Below the pieces are notes generated by a model. It saw nothing but the letters and a program-made list of their open reading frames with translations. It made no database searches and was not told where the DNA came from. The position numbers were made by a program, and so were the translations under genes. From Lasiosphaeris hirsuta (Eukaryota; Ascomycota; Sordariomycetes; Sordariales; Lasiosphaeriaceae): 64,000 nt of DNA. Of the stretch, positions 33,163 through 43,884 are shown in pieces (positions within the stretch are counted from its first letter, which is position 1; each line of letters opens with the position of its first letter). The stretch spans positions 992,001 through 1,056,000 of the forward strand of contig JAUKUA010000005.1 of NCBI GenBank assembly GCA_030549175.1. The letters run 5' to 3'.

Positions 33163-34240
33163 TCATGTTGGGTTCCCCTCCTTCAGGTCGAGCAAAGCTT
33201 CGTTGTTATTCTCAGGGTCTTGGGGTTCACTCTTTATCACCATGTGAGGCTGGCCCGCCGGCTGCGTATAAGTCTCAATGGCCGAACCGTCTACCCCGCT
33301 GTTCTGTGGGGCATACTAAGCGCTCTTTTTATCTTGTTAGCTGAGCTTGTCACGGAGAGCTGAGTCAGGGGAAGGGGCACAAACCTGCTGCGGGGGCATG
33401 GTCGAGTATCCATACATGTCGTCAACATTGTACATGGGGGCTTGGGGTTGGCCATACGGCGCCGGTGCGCCTGGCTGAACTTGGCCGGGATACATGTTTT
33501 GGGCCTGGCGGTAGTCGGCATCAGGGGCGATGGCGTGACCACCAAGACCTCCGTACTCCGGACCCATCGGGTGCTGTCCGTGGTTGGGGGCCGCAACACC
33601 GGGGATTTGGGGCTGTGCAGGGGCGGCTTGGGCGGAGGCCTGGGCGGTTGCGCGCTTGGCATGGGTTGAGGCTTCTTCACGAGGGACGATGTCGATAAGG
33701 AAATCGAACATGTCGGACTTGGACAGGGCAGAGGCAATGTCAGACCGCTGAAGGGTGCGCCGTTTGTTCTCCTCGGCGTGGATCCAGGCACGCATGGTTA
33801 GTTCCGTAATGAAGATGTCGCAGCCCTTGGCAAACAATATAGGCGCCTCGGCCGAGATCATCTTAACTTCGGGATCAGCCTTCATGACCTTCTTTATCCG
33901 TGCTAGTGGTAATTGATGCAGCTTGTAATCATGTGTGTCGCTCTCAAGGTGGTTGATGGTCTGCTGCCAGTATGCCGTGAGGATGTCCTTGTACTGCCCA
34001 GTGAGGCCTTGGTGGACGTTTGCCCATGTTCCTGTGTACAATTCCGAGGGTGCGAAACCTTGAGCGGATAGCTAAATGACGTAAGGCTGTCAGAACGGCT
34101 GCAGCATCCAAAGGAGGGGGATTCTGTGAAAGACGGACCGCTGCGCTGGCGCCATAATGGCCGCCATGGCTAGTGTCGTAGGGGGGCGGCTGTCGAGCCT
34201 GCTGGCCATGCGGCGCCGATGACGGGTTCTGGGGATCCAT
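33163..34240 (-). CDS. HAP5: CCAAT-binding factor subunit Hap5/HapE (NF-YC)
   Basis: Histone-fold subunit of the CCAAT-binding complex with Hap3 and Hap2; it controls respiration, iron and redox genes in fungi. Three exons: 34240-34139 ([20 protein letters not shown]), 34071-33385 and 33315-33163; introns of 67 and 69 nt, the latter with a GCTAAC branch site. Total about 313 residues. Exon 2 starts [20 protein letters not shown] and holds the conserved region [20 protein letters not shown], then the histone fold [59 protein letters not shown] and [10 protein letters not shown]. The C-terminal half is Pro/Gln/Gly-rich. Without splicing, the frame runs into the second intron and stops at 33337; exon 3 is supported by exact phase and gives a tail containing [13 protein letters not shown]. 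It shares a 1.2-kb promoter with FCF2 that contains three CCAAT boxes. Confidence 0.95.
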
Positions 34241-34555
34241 GGTGATTCTCACAAAGAACTACTCGGGAATTTCTGTTCTATTTCGTCACCGTCGTGAAGT
34301 GCGTCGCGCTGCGATGGAACCGGGACCTTTGGTCGGCCGCTCAGGTGGTCGCGGCGTTGTTTTGGTGCCTGGTTATCGCGCTTCTGCTTGAGAGGACTCG
34401 ATCGGCTGCAGCAGTGGTTTTAGTATGTATGTGCAACAAATGTGTACTGTCGGCGATGATATCCTGCTTCGCTTCCCGCCGGGATTTGTTTACTTGCGAC
34501 AGGGACCCGTCTCTGGCAGCGTCGCAACCAACCTCGCCCGCAACGGTTCTTGGTG

Positions 34556-34574
34556 ATTGGGCGGGATTGATTGG
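34556..34574 (-). promoter_or_regulatory. Pair of CCAAT boxes, 14 bp apart
   Basis: ATTGG at 34556-34560 and again at 34570-34574, with GGGCGGG between them; on the HAP5 strand both read CCAAT. They lie about 320 bp upstream of the HAP5 start codon. Function is inferred. Confidence 0.45.
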
Positions 34575-34725
34575 CGGGCACGCGGTGCGGCAAAGGGGGG
34601 TGAATTTGGGCAACAAGCGAATGAATGGGTGGAGTTTCCAAACGGGATGGGCTTTTGAGTTTGGACGACTCGTGCGCAGTCTTTTTCGAGCCACTCAGCT
34701 CTGGTCTGGCGAGGGGTATGAAATG

Positions 34726-34730
34726 ATTGG
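34726..34730 (-). promoter_or_regulatory. Third CCAAT box
   Basis: ATTGG within AAATGATTGGTGAG; same orientation as the pair, about 490 bp upstream of HAP5. A five-base match alone is weak. Confidence 0.3.
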
Positions 34731-35437
34731 TGAGATTGCAGGCTTGGGCCTCGATGGAAGGGGGGTTGAAATGGATATATAATGGGCGCAGACCTGAGCT
34801 TGTGGGTGGGAAAGGCGCACAGGGATTGTGCTAGGCGAGGAACGTACCTTCTTATAAGCAGACTGCTTTTTGCGCGGGCGATGGTCTGAGGACTTTTTTT
34901 CTCCAGATTTCTGGAAAGCGGTGGGTAGAGTGAAAGTTGCTGTTGCGATGATGATTTGTGCAAGCGGTCAGTCAACCACACGAAAGGTTGGGCATCAAGT
35001 CAAGCAGGTCGAACGGGCAGTCAGTCAGGTGTGGCGCAAGGGGGGCCATCAAATCAGCCCAAAATCCGCTTACTCTCTGGGCCGCCGCCGTTGACAAACT
35101 CCCAGCGCATCTTGCTGCCACCTGGCACTCAACCGCCCACCAGCCTCATCCCCCCTACCCCTGGCCAATGATGTGTCAAGCAACCTTGTGCTGAAACGGG
35201 TTAAGCATCAATGTTTCTCCAGGTCCCGTGTGCGCCGACCATGACCGCCCGGCCCACACCTGCGGCCCACCTTCGCGCCTCGTCACCGCCCTGAATCTAT
35301 GGTCTGTGCTGATACGCTCCACATCAAATCTCTATTTTCTGCCAACTCTTTTCTTCCCATTACTATTTCAAGTTTTGCTCTCACCCTCTTCTCTCTCCAT
35401 TATCGGCACTCCGAACTTGGGGCTTTCTCCTGCGCGC

Positions 35438-36272
35438 ATGGCGACACAAGTACTCGGGCTGACGGACAGCGAAATTGACAGGCTGCTTGCCGAAGCAGAG
35501 TCTCGGCTTGCGGCCCATGGCGACTCCCAAACCGCGCTTACTGCACCCACCGCGCCTGCAGCGAAGGCTCTGACGGCGGTAGTGACTGACTCCCCGGCGT
35601 TGCTGCCGTCTGCCGCTGGCGATCAGAAGGCTGTCTCAGTCAAGGAGAGCGATAAGCTGTCCGTCCGGGTTCCCCAGCCCTCCCAAAAAAGCAAGGTAGG
35701 CATCTTCCCACACCACACCCTCCCATCCACGTGTTCGAATGATGAAGACCTATCCCAATTTTACATGACGCATGTCAATATCCCGTCATGGGACTATTGC
35801 TTGCACCAAAATGATGCTTTATAATCATAGTTACTCTGATTGAACACGCATTTTATTTGCTCATCAGCCATTTCTTATTCAGCCTGCTGACTTGCAATAG
35901 GGAACCAAAGACACTACTGGAGAGTCATGGTTCAACATGCCGCGAACCGATCTGACGCCAGAGCTGAAGCGAGATTTGCAGCTGCTAAGATTGCGTGACG
36001 TGGCCGCTATGGGCAAGCAGTTCTTCAAGAAAGACTCCAAAAAGGACTTCCTCCCTTCGTACTGCCAGGTGGGCACGATCATTGCCGGTGCCACCGATGG
36101 CGCGGACCAACGGTTGACCCGCAAGGAGAAGAAGCGAACCATCGTTGAAGAGGTTCTTGCTGGTCAAACTGTCGCCAAGTTCAAGAGCAAGTATCATGAG
36201 ATCCAGGAGAAGAAGCAGAGCGGGAGGAAAGGAAGCTATAACAAGATGACTGCTGGCCGAAAACGTAAATGA
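35438..36272 (+). CDS. FCF2: rRNA-processing protein Fcf2
   Basis: Nucleolar factor needed for early 18S pre-rRNA cleavages in the small-subunit processome. Starts at the ATG at 35438 (MATQVLGLTDSEIDRLLAEA); 70 codons upstream are open but lack a plausible N-terminus. Exon 1 encodes a helical, Ala-rich leader and ends QPSQKSK. After an intron of about 200 nt (GTAGGC...TTGCAATAG), exon 2 begins GTKDTTGESWFNMPRTDLTP, followed by ELKRDLQLLRLRDVAAMGKQ, the diagnostic Fcf2 core. The C-terminus is very basic (KMTAGRKRK), as usual for the family. About 210 residues. Confidence 0.95.
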
Positions 36273-36945
36273 TGAATGCGCCTCGGAATTATCAGCCTGT
36301 AATTGGTGCACACGACACCCAAGACCTCCGACGTCTCTTGCAAGCAGACTTCTGATGCAATAGTTGCCACGACTGGCGGAATACCCCAAGTCCATGGCCG
36401 AGCCTCAGTTGGAACATCAAGGGGCTCGCTACACGCCACGAGCGTATTGACGCTCTGTGCTGGCAGGCCTCGATGTGCGTGTTGGCAGACTGGAATAGCG
36501 TCTGCAGCACCCCTCAACCTAACGAAGACCCAAATGCCGTGTTCTGAGAATGAGACTGGCTGTCGTCGGAAGCAGTACCCCCTCGGTACTCGGAGGCTAT
36601 TGGCTTTTTTGAGTGAGGTTTACATATGTCATACTATTCATGAAGCCAATCCCGCATTGTCTCTCTGCAGGTTGTAGGTGTTCGCTCGTTGTACCTGTGC
36701 CTTGGAGTGACTTGTTTGATTGGGTGCTAAAAATGCACTTGTAGAGCGGTACTCGGAGCTACTTGGGTGCTGAGTTTGAGTTCGTGGGACCTCGTGGACT
36801 GTGAGCTCCGTCGGCTTATCGATAACGACCCCAGTTTCCACGCTAAAATTTCGGTTGATGAGCCGCGCTCGTCGGTCAATGCAACTCGAGCTTTGGAGCG
36901 TTTTGGAGCGTTCCACATTTACAACGTCGAAAAGGGCACGCAAAG
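36273..36945. other. Intergenic, FCF2 to RSM10
   Basis: FCF2 3' UTR followed by the RSM10 promoter, same strand. Short frames on both strands overlap each other and look like noise. Confidence 0.5.
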
Positions 36946-38014
36946 ATGAACATGCCGCCGTTAATATGCCCGCTGCGCTCCCTGCTCCAGGGGCGTCTGG
37001 TACGGTTTCTCACTTCTTTGATAAAATATACAATGTGTAACTAACCAAATGTTTGTCGACAGCACCTCGCAACGGCGCGATCAGCTCAAAATGTCTTCCA
37101 GCCCTCGACGACCCAATTCCGAACCAATGCCTCGGTGTGAGCACGAAACGAGCCGGCATATTTACTACCAGTCCTCTGACAACGTCCTAGAAAATCTTCG
37201 CCGTCAACATCCGTAAAGGAGCCCAGGTCAGCCGCCCCCCTGCGCTAGAGCCAATCTACTACCCCTCTTGACTTCGACTGACATTCGATTTCACTACAGT
37301 GGCAAGAACAAGTCATTTTCCGAGCTCGAAGCCGCGGCCGCAGTCGCAGCTGCCAAGTCCGCAGAGAGGGCGCTACAGGAACAAAAGGTGCCGCCGCGGA
37401 TGCCACGCAGTTTGGAGGCGCTTTACCTCAAGCCGCTGCGGCGCGAAGCCGAGTACGGCGTGCCGTCGTGCGACTTGCAGATGCGTTCGTATTCGGTGCG
37501 CAACCTCGAATTCTTTTGCGACTTTGCTCTGCGCGCGGCCTACTACCTCGGCCTGCCGGCGTTCGGACCGGTGCCGCTGCCGCGTATCACGGAGAGGTGG
37601 ACAGTGCCCAAGAGTACCTTCATCTTCAAGAAGTCGCAGGAGAATTTCTCGCGTACGACACTGCGGAGATTAATCCAGATCCGGGATGGGCATCCGGAGA
37701 CGGTCCAGGTGTGGTTGGCGTTTCTGCAGAAGCATGCGTACTACGGCATTGGTATGAAGGCGAATGTGTGGGAGTTTAGCAAGCTAGGTACGTTTTTTTG
37801 TCCTTATCACTTTGCTAGTTCGAAATTGGGAACATCGTTACTGACTTTGAGCACAACAGATGTTGGAAAGAATATGAATGAGAGTATGCCGGAGGTTTCA
37901 GAGCTACTGAAGGACAAGTGGGATCATCTAGGCTACGTGTACAAGAAGCAGGGCGTCGAAGACCTGCACGAATTCCTTCACACGGAGAGAGTCAAGGCCT
38001 CTGGTGGAAGGTAG
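36946..38014 (+). CDS. RSM10: Mitochondrial ribosomal protein uS10m
   Basis: Small-subunit protein of the mitochondrial ribosome, S10 family. Five exons worked out with phase: 36946-36999, 37063-37136, 37191-37226, 37300-37787 and 37860-38014. The first two give a presequence-like leader, MNMPPLICPLRSLLQGRL then HLATARSAQNVFQPSTTQFR. The third is a 36-nt microexon with a phase-2 junction on each side. The large exon opens GKNKSFSELEAAAAVAAAKS and holds the S10 fold: SYSVRNLEFFCDFALRAAYY, LPRITERWTVPKSTFIFKKS, QENFSRTTLRRLIQIRDGHP and LAFLQKHAYYGIGMKANVWE. The last exon starts VGKNMNESMPEVSELLKDKW. Its neighbour downstream on the same strand is the mitochondrial TrpRS. Confidence 0.93.
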
Positions 38015-38609
38015 TTCGGGGCGTGTCTAGCCTCGTGTATAAATACCTCGACTGCTCGTTGCGGCGACTCTGTTGTATAGATAACTACGGCACTGTGTGT
38101 GCGCCGCAAACGTGCAACTTCTCCGTAATAAGCATGCAGATTCGAAAATAAAATAAAAGAATCTAATCGTTGTTCCTGTTGAAATGTCTCAGACCTCGAG
38201 ATAGGCACACAGCATCCCCGAATCCGTAAACCCAATTGCCCTCGGTTGGTAGGTGAGGTGCCTGTATCTAATAAAATAGGTGGCCGCCTGCTCCCAGCAG
38301 CTAAGCCGCCTACAACCTCACCCGCGTCACAGGGGATTCCACGAAGGTTACAGGGCAGCCACAACTCCATTACAGGTGGACCTGAGGTTCCTCCCCAGGT
38401 GTTTACATGAGCACCTAATGCCGAAATTGGGACAGGGCCTCGATAATTGTCTCTTGTTCGTAAAATTTCGGATTGCGATTTCCGTTTGGTCATTTGCCCG
38501 CAATTCCAAAGATTTAGTCACCACACCGCCAAGGAAGCAAGATTGAAGCCCCTAGCAAGATCTCTGTCATTGGACTGATCTCTTGTTGATCGAGAATAGG
38601 TACAGCAAC
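38015..38609. other. Intergenic, RSM10 to MSW1
   Basis: 595 bp holding the RSM10 3' UTR and the MSW1 promoter. The minus-strand frame at 37978-38493 overlaps RSM10 and has no recognisable content. Confidence 0.5.
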
Positions 38610-39915
38610 ATGAGCTGTCAACAGCTCCTAGCAACGACCAAGCAAGCAGCCTCTCCCACACGCGCATTGCGCCGGCTGTTTTCATCATCACTATCTCGAT
38701 CATCAAGAACAGTAGAATGCATGCCTATGAGAACAACCAATTATGTAGATCCGCCACAGAAGATCATCTTCTCTGGCATCCAGCCCACCGGCGTGCCTCA
38801 CTTGGGTAACTACCTCGGTGCGCTGCACCATTGGAAGCGCATGCAAGATGAAGCCGAGGAGAGCACTAGGCTCTTTTTCTCTGTCGTCGACCTGCATGCC
38901 ATTACAGTACCGCGTCCAAAGGGCCTTCTCAAGCAGTGGAAGCGTGAGATGGTTGCTGCCTTGCTAGCCATCGGGTTGAACCCGGCGCAATCCACAATAT
39001 TCTATCAATCCATGGTCCCGGCGCACTCGGAGCTGCAATGGATCCTAAGCTGTACCGCATCGACAGGCTACCTATCTAGGATGACCCAGTGGAAGGTGAG
39101 GCATGCCCCCAAACGTTCACCCAACAATACAACTAATACAGACCTAGAGTAAACTGTCCATGTCCAACGAAGCCTCGCTCTTGGATGAGAAAGTCAAGAA
39201 GGGCCTCAAGCATGGCCTCTTCTCCTACCCCATCCTCCAAGCCGCCGACATCCTCGTCCACCGCGCCACCCACGTCCCCGTCGGTGAGGACCAGCGGCAG
39301 CATCTCGAGTTCGCCCGCGAGTGCGTCACCAACTTCAACCACGCCTACGGCGTCTCCCACCTCGTGGCCCCCTCCACAATCCTCTGTACATCCCCCCCTC
39401 CTCCCCTTTCCCAAGACTTCAGCTAACCCCCCCTCCCAGCCCCCGCGAAGCGCGTAATGTCTCTCACCAACCCGCTCCAGAAAATGTCAAAGTCGGACCC
39501 CGACCCGCGTTCCCGCATCCTCCTGACTGACGCCGCCGACGTCATCACCAGCAAGATCAAGTCCTCCCTGACCGACTCGGTCAACTCGGTCTCGTGGGAC
39601 CCCGTCGGCCGGCCCGGTGTGGCCAACCTGCTCACGCTGCTGTCACACCTCGACGGCGAAGAGGGGCGGAAGGGGGGGCGGACCGCGGCGGAGCTGGGCG
39701 AGGGCGAGTTCGCCGGGAAGCCGCTGATTGACCTGAAGATGAGGGTGGCCGAGCTGGTGAATGCCGAGCTGCAGCCGGTGAGGGAGAGGTTCCACGAGTT
39801 CATGGCCCAGGAGGAGCATCTCGACTCGGTTATCCGAGACGGGGCGATGAAGGCGAGGGAGAGTGCCGAGAACACGATGAAGGATGTTAGGGAGGCTGTG
39901 GAGTTGGGGGGGTAG
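38610..39915 (+). CDS. MSW1: Mitochondrial tryptophanyl-tRNA synthetase
   Basis: Class I aminoacyl-tRNA synthetase that charges mitochondrial tRNA-Trp. The first ATG is at 38610; the leader SCQQLLATTKQAASPTRALR and RLFSSSLSRSSR is Ser/Arg-rich without acidic residues, as expected for mitochondrial import. The Rossmann core has FSGIQPTGVPHLGNYLGALH (HIGH-type motif PHLGN), CTASTGYLSRMTQWK and SYPILQAADILVHRATHVPV then GEDQRQHLEFAREC. KMSKSDP is the KMSKS loop. Two introns: one after TQWK at about 39096 and one of about 65 nt near 39390-39440; both keep phase (TQWK|SKLSMS; TILS|PAKRVMSL). About 400 residues, a bacterial-type TrpRS length with presequence. Confidence 0.95.
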
Positions 39916-40423
39916 GGGAGTTTTGTGTGTAAAATGGATGATGTACATATAGGTGTGAACTAAATTTCTGATGAGCCGTTGTAGAGTGCTGGCGCGAGAA
40001 GGTATTCCGATTTAGCTATGCTTGTAACAATAATAGTAGGATGTGCACACACACGCCACCTACCTTGCTCATAATCCCGACTCCATATCTAGGATAATAA
40101 TCCGAGCAAGATTTTATATCAGATCCAGGTTGCCATGGAGAGGAGTGGCTATAGCCACCAAGGATGCAAAAGGCATTGATAAGCTGCACTTGCTAATTTC
40201 TCAACACCCAAAGAGGACGAATAAAGAGACACCGAGGGGTAGTTTGTATTGTTATCATAACCCTTGGCTCCGTGGTATTCAGTGCAGCCCTTCAACACAA
40301 GGTCACCGGGACGGAAGAAGAAAGCTAGAAGGTGCCAGAGCCATGCAAACCGGGTATTTAATATCCATACGTCGACACCCAATACCGCCTAGTACCTGAT
40401 CCTAACCCATGACAGCCAGCTAC
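39916..40423. other. Convergent intergenic region, MSW1/karyopherin
   Basis: 3' UTRs of two genes. No coding evidence. Confidence 0.5.
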
Positions 40424-43400
40424 CTAGGAGGCATATGTAAAGTTGGACCCCCTGCATGACAACCAAAACTCTCGTACTAACTGGTTAGTCTGTCGAGCCC
40501 CCCTGAGTCTGGATTTGTTGTCAGCTAACCAGTTCGCCACGCACATAATCATTTCAGGAGCCATCAACTTGGAAGCGAACATACCCAACAACCTTCTTCA
40601 AGAACGCCATCTTCTCCAGAGGCGTCACCTGTGTGCTGGGAAAAGACTCGTGAAACAAAGCCTGCTCTAGCCATGATTGAGCCTTGACGTGCTGTGTCAC
40701 GAGCTTTTTCAGCGGATCACTCAGCTTATCCAACTCGCTGCGGGCTGCATTGCCTCCCATATTTCGGACGAGAGTCTGAGCGATGAGAGGACCAAGGTGG
40801 TTCATGGCGTTGGCAATCGTAGTCTGAAGAACTATATCTTCGTTTCTAAGAGAAATGAATCCGGTCTAAACATGAGTTAGTCAATACTACTTGTTAGTGA
40901 CACACATATCGGTGTATTTTACGCACCCAAAAGTCGGCCGCAGCGCTCTTAGGGAGAGGCTCCTTTCCGTTCAGCACTTTCAGGGTAAACATAAAGAAGA
41001 ATTCTAGCAGCTGTGATGGCTGCAGCTGGAAAAGTACATCGGGGTATCTCGACATGACCCTATCGACAAAACTAATACCGTTTTGCGCGATTTCGGTGTC
41101 GCTTTCGGGCTCTACAGGTTGGTTAGCTACATCTCCAGTGTTAGTAAAACGCGAGACGAACCTGGGAGAGCCTGGAGCATGGTGATGACCCAGGGGAGCA
41201 GTCGAGCAAGGTGAATGGGCACAAAAGTCCTGGGCCCTCGGTAGAGTGACCCGACAAAAGAGCAAGCGGTGCTCAGAAGAGTGCCAGAGCGGGGAGTCTC
41301 AAGAGGCTGCTGAATAAAAAAGTCCGTTACCACTTCAGCTGGGAAGACGAATGGTCCCGGCTCAGTTTCCGAAAAGCCAGCACGGAAGATGTTGCATATT
41401 ATCTCAACTAGCTCTCCGCTGGTGTTGAAAGTTCTCTGGACCTCCACCATCAGCCTGATAATGTCCGACTGTATATTGGTTAGTCTCCCTTGCCGGGAGA
41501 CTGGGCGAGGGTCTGCCTCCAACTCCACGACGTGGTCTTTCACATCTTGCATACCCTTGGCCATGCTAGAAAGACACCTCAAGGCCCTCAAGGATATCTG
41601 TAAGGAAATATCCTCGGCGGAGGGCGCGCCTTGTGTGTTAGACGACTCGACCCCTCTCAGGAAATTAGGGTCAGACATGTCTAAGAGGTTGGGCTGGGCT
41701 TTCAGCAGTAGAGAGCGTTCAAAGTCCCCCTTAATAATGGCGTACAGCTCCTCGAACATTTGTAACCTCTGACCTTCGTCCACAATGGCCTGGATAATGG
41801 AAGCAATGGCATGGATGATCCTCTCCTCAGCAATGGAGTCAAGTACCTGACCGCTGCGGATGGTCTGGTAGTGTCTTATGAACGCGCCGGCTTCTCCAGT
41901 CAAGATGGAGCGGCATGAAGAGCATAGTGTAGAGATTGACCGTGCCGAAGGGCCTCCTAGGATAGAGTCGCCCACAGCAGCAAAAAGCAGATTAAGGGCA
42001 TGAGGAAGGTATTCGGCGTGCCGCTCAAAATATTCGCAATACCGCTCGATCAGCGATAGTCCTGTTTGACGGAGACGGAGGGGTATTAGGCCTCCGGCCT
42101 GACCAAGAAGGTCAAAGAACGGAGAGGAGAAAACTTTGCTCAGCTCAAAATCAGACTGGGGGTCGTCCGTTGTGCAGTCAGAGAGGGCGCTTAGGCAGAA
42201 CGCCGAGGCTTCTACTTCAGCCCAAGACCGAGCCGCAAGGGACTGGAGAAAGAGATCGACGAAAAAAGAGATTAGTGACACGCCATTCAGCGTGAAAATT
42301 GACTGGAGCATATCAGCAACATCCTTTCTGGCGTCGCTGAAGCCAGCACGCTCCGTCGAATCCCACTCTGCGAAGTGCTCAACGGGCGGCCACTGAATTT
42401 TCCGCCAGCAGTTCATAACCACCGTTTTCAGGTGCTGGTCGGCGTTGGGCCTCCAAGACTGTGATTCTTCCTCGTCTGTGTATGCACTGTCAATCATGGT
42501 CTCCACAAACGTCGACCAGAACTCGAGAGCAGGTACGAAAACTAGATCGTCGGCCGCTACATAGCCATTAGCAGCGAGAAGTCCACTGAGTCTCTCCAAA
42601 AACCTTTGGGAGCGGGCATCGGTGCTAGTCATCAAATCCTGAACCTTGGCGTCGCCGTAGGCCAGCATCAATAAACCGAAAGAGATCCCATCCGTGTTGT
42701 GATCCCCTATCAAGAGTTCGTCGTAGTGTTTGGCAGCCCATGGACTATCAAAGAGGGAGGCAAGAGCGTCGTAATGTGCCGCGGTGAAGAAACTTGAGTA
42801 GTTAGAGAGAACATCGCTGAACAGCTCGGCGGTTGGTTGAAAATGGGTTTCATTGCCGAAACAACGCATAGCGGGCTCGACCAGCTCTCGAAGAGGGTTG
42901 ACTAAGAGATCGAAGTTGGAAGACACTCGTTGCGCGTATAAGATCCACGACTAATTCTGTCAGTATAATATCGAATTGTGAATTGGGCAAATAGGGTCTC
43001 ACTTGGAAACAGCTTAGGGCCTCTGCCTCCACGTCGACCGTTGTGGATTCAGTCGACTGAGCGAAACCACGGGCAAGAAGGCAGGCGATGTCAGAACCAT
43101 TCCTGAGAAGGCGATCATGTACTTGCGCGCTGGAATTTGTTAGAATACTCGAATAATAGAAAGAAGTGCAGGCCTGCGGAGGCGTTGTTCTTACTATTTA
43201 AGCGAGTTCATGTCGGTTTTCCCGATCTCCTCGACGAGTGATGAAGCAAACCATATCGCAACCGTCAGCTTTTCACGGCTGAGCGTAGAGACAATGATGT
43301 TGGTCTCAAGGGCTTCATCGAGAGCTTCAATGGGGACACTCCGCTCTACATCCAGGCAGAATAAGAACTGACGGAGGCAACGAGGCCAGAGCTGCGAGAA

Positions 43401-43884
43401 GTAGATGAAGTGTGTGACGAGAGCAGAGCATAGCTTCTTGGTCACAAAAGCACCTGACCCGTCGCTGAGGGACTGGAGCGTCCATCCAACGATGTTCTGA
43501 AGCAGCTCCTTTGCGTCATCCTCGGACAAGTTTGCACTACTATGTCAGTTCGGAAGCCCCTGGGCACGCATGGCAGGGCGGGGGCATACCTCTCTCGGTT
43601 TAGTTTGACGATTAGTGTCAAGGCAGCATAAAATTTGATGCTGTTGTCCGGATTGGAGATCAAGCTTTGGGCAAGTTGCCACCCCTGAGGAGATCTTTGC
43701 AATCTATGCAATACTTCCTGAACTTTGGAGATGGTCTCGGGGGTATTTGGGGCGTAGAGGGCCCGGATGAGCTGTCATTGATAGGGAATGGTCAACTTGG
43801 CTCGAGGAATTCAATCTAGGATTAGTCTAGCGTGCGCACCTCTTCTACCTCGGCAAGACTCGTTGGCAGCGGTAACTGTTCCAT
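40424..43884 (-). CDS. Importin-beta family karyopherin (Kap122/importin-13 type)
   Basis: Nuclear transport receptor built of HEAT repeats; cargo cannot be told from sequence. The start at 43884 gives MEQLPLPTSLAEVEEL; after a short intron comes RLQRSPQGWQLAQSLISNPD then NSIKFYAALTLIVKLNRE, the Ran-binding N-terminal region. Then LQNIVGWTLQSLSDGSGAFV and LWPRCLRQFLFCLDVE, a pattern close to importin-13/Kap122. The 1.8-kb exon 42926-41127 carries the central helices. The C-terminus needs a final intron: KKVVG|(40579-40509)|LRGARQTNQLVREFWLSCRG, ending SNFTYAS at 40424; the intron has GCTGAC and the product matches the usual end of this family. Reading straight through would give a false stop at 40554. 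Six or more introns in all. Confidence 0.88.

Larger units (their letters stand above)
34241..35437. other. Divergent promoter, HAP5/FCF2
   Basis: 1.2 kb between outward start codons. Contains three ATTGG (inverted CCAAT) boxes and a TATATAAT at about 34775. Open frames on both strands lack family features. Confidence 0.5.
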
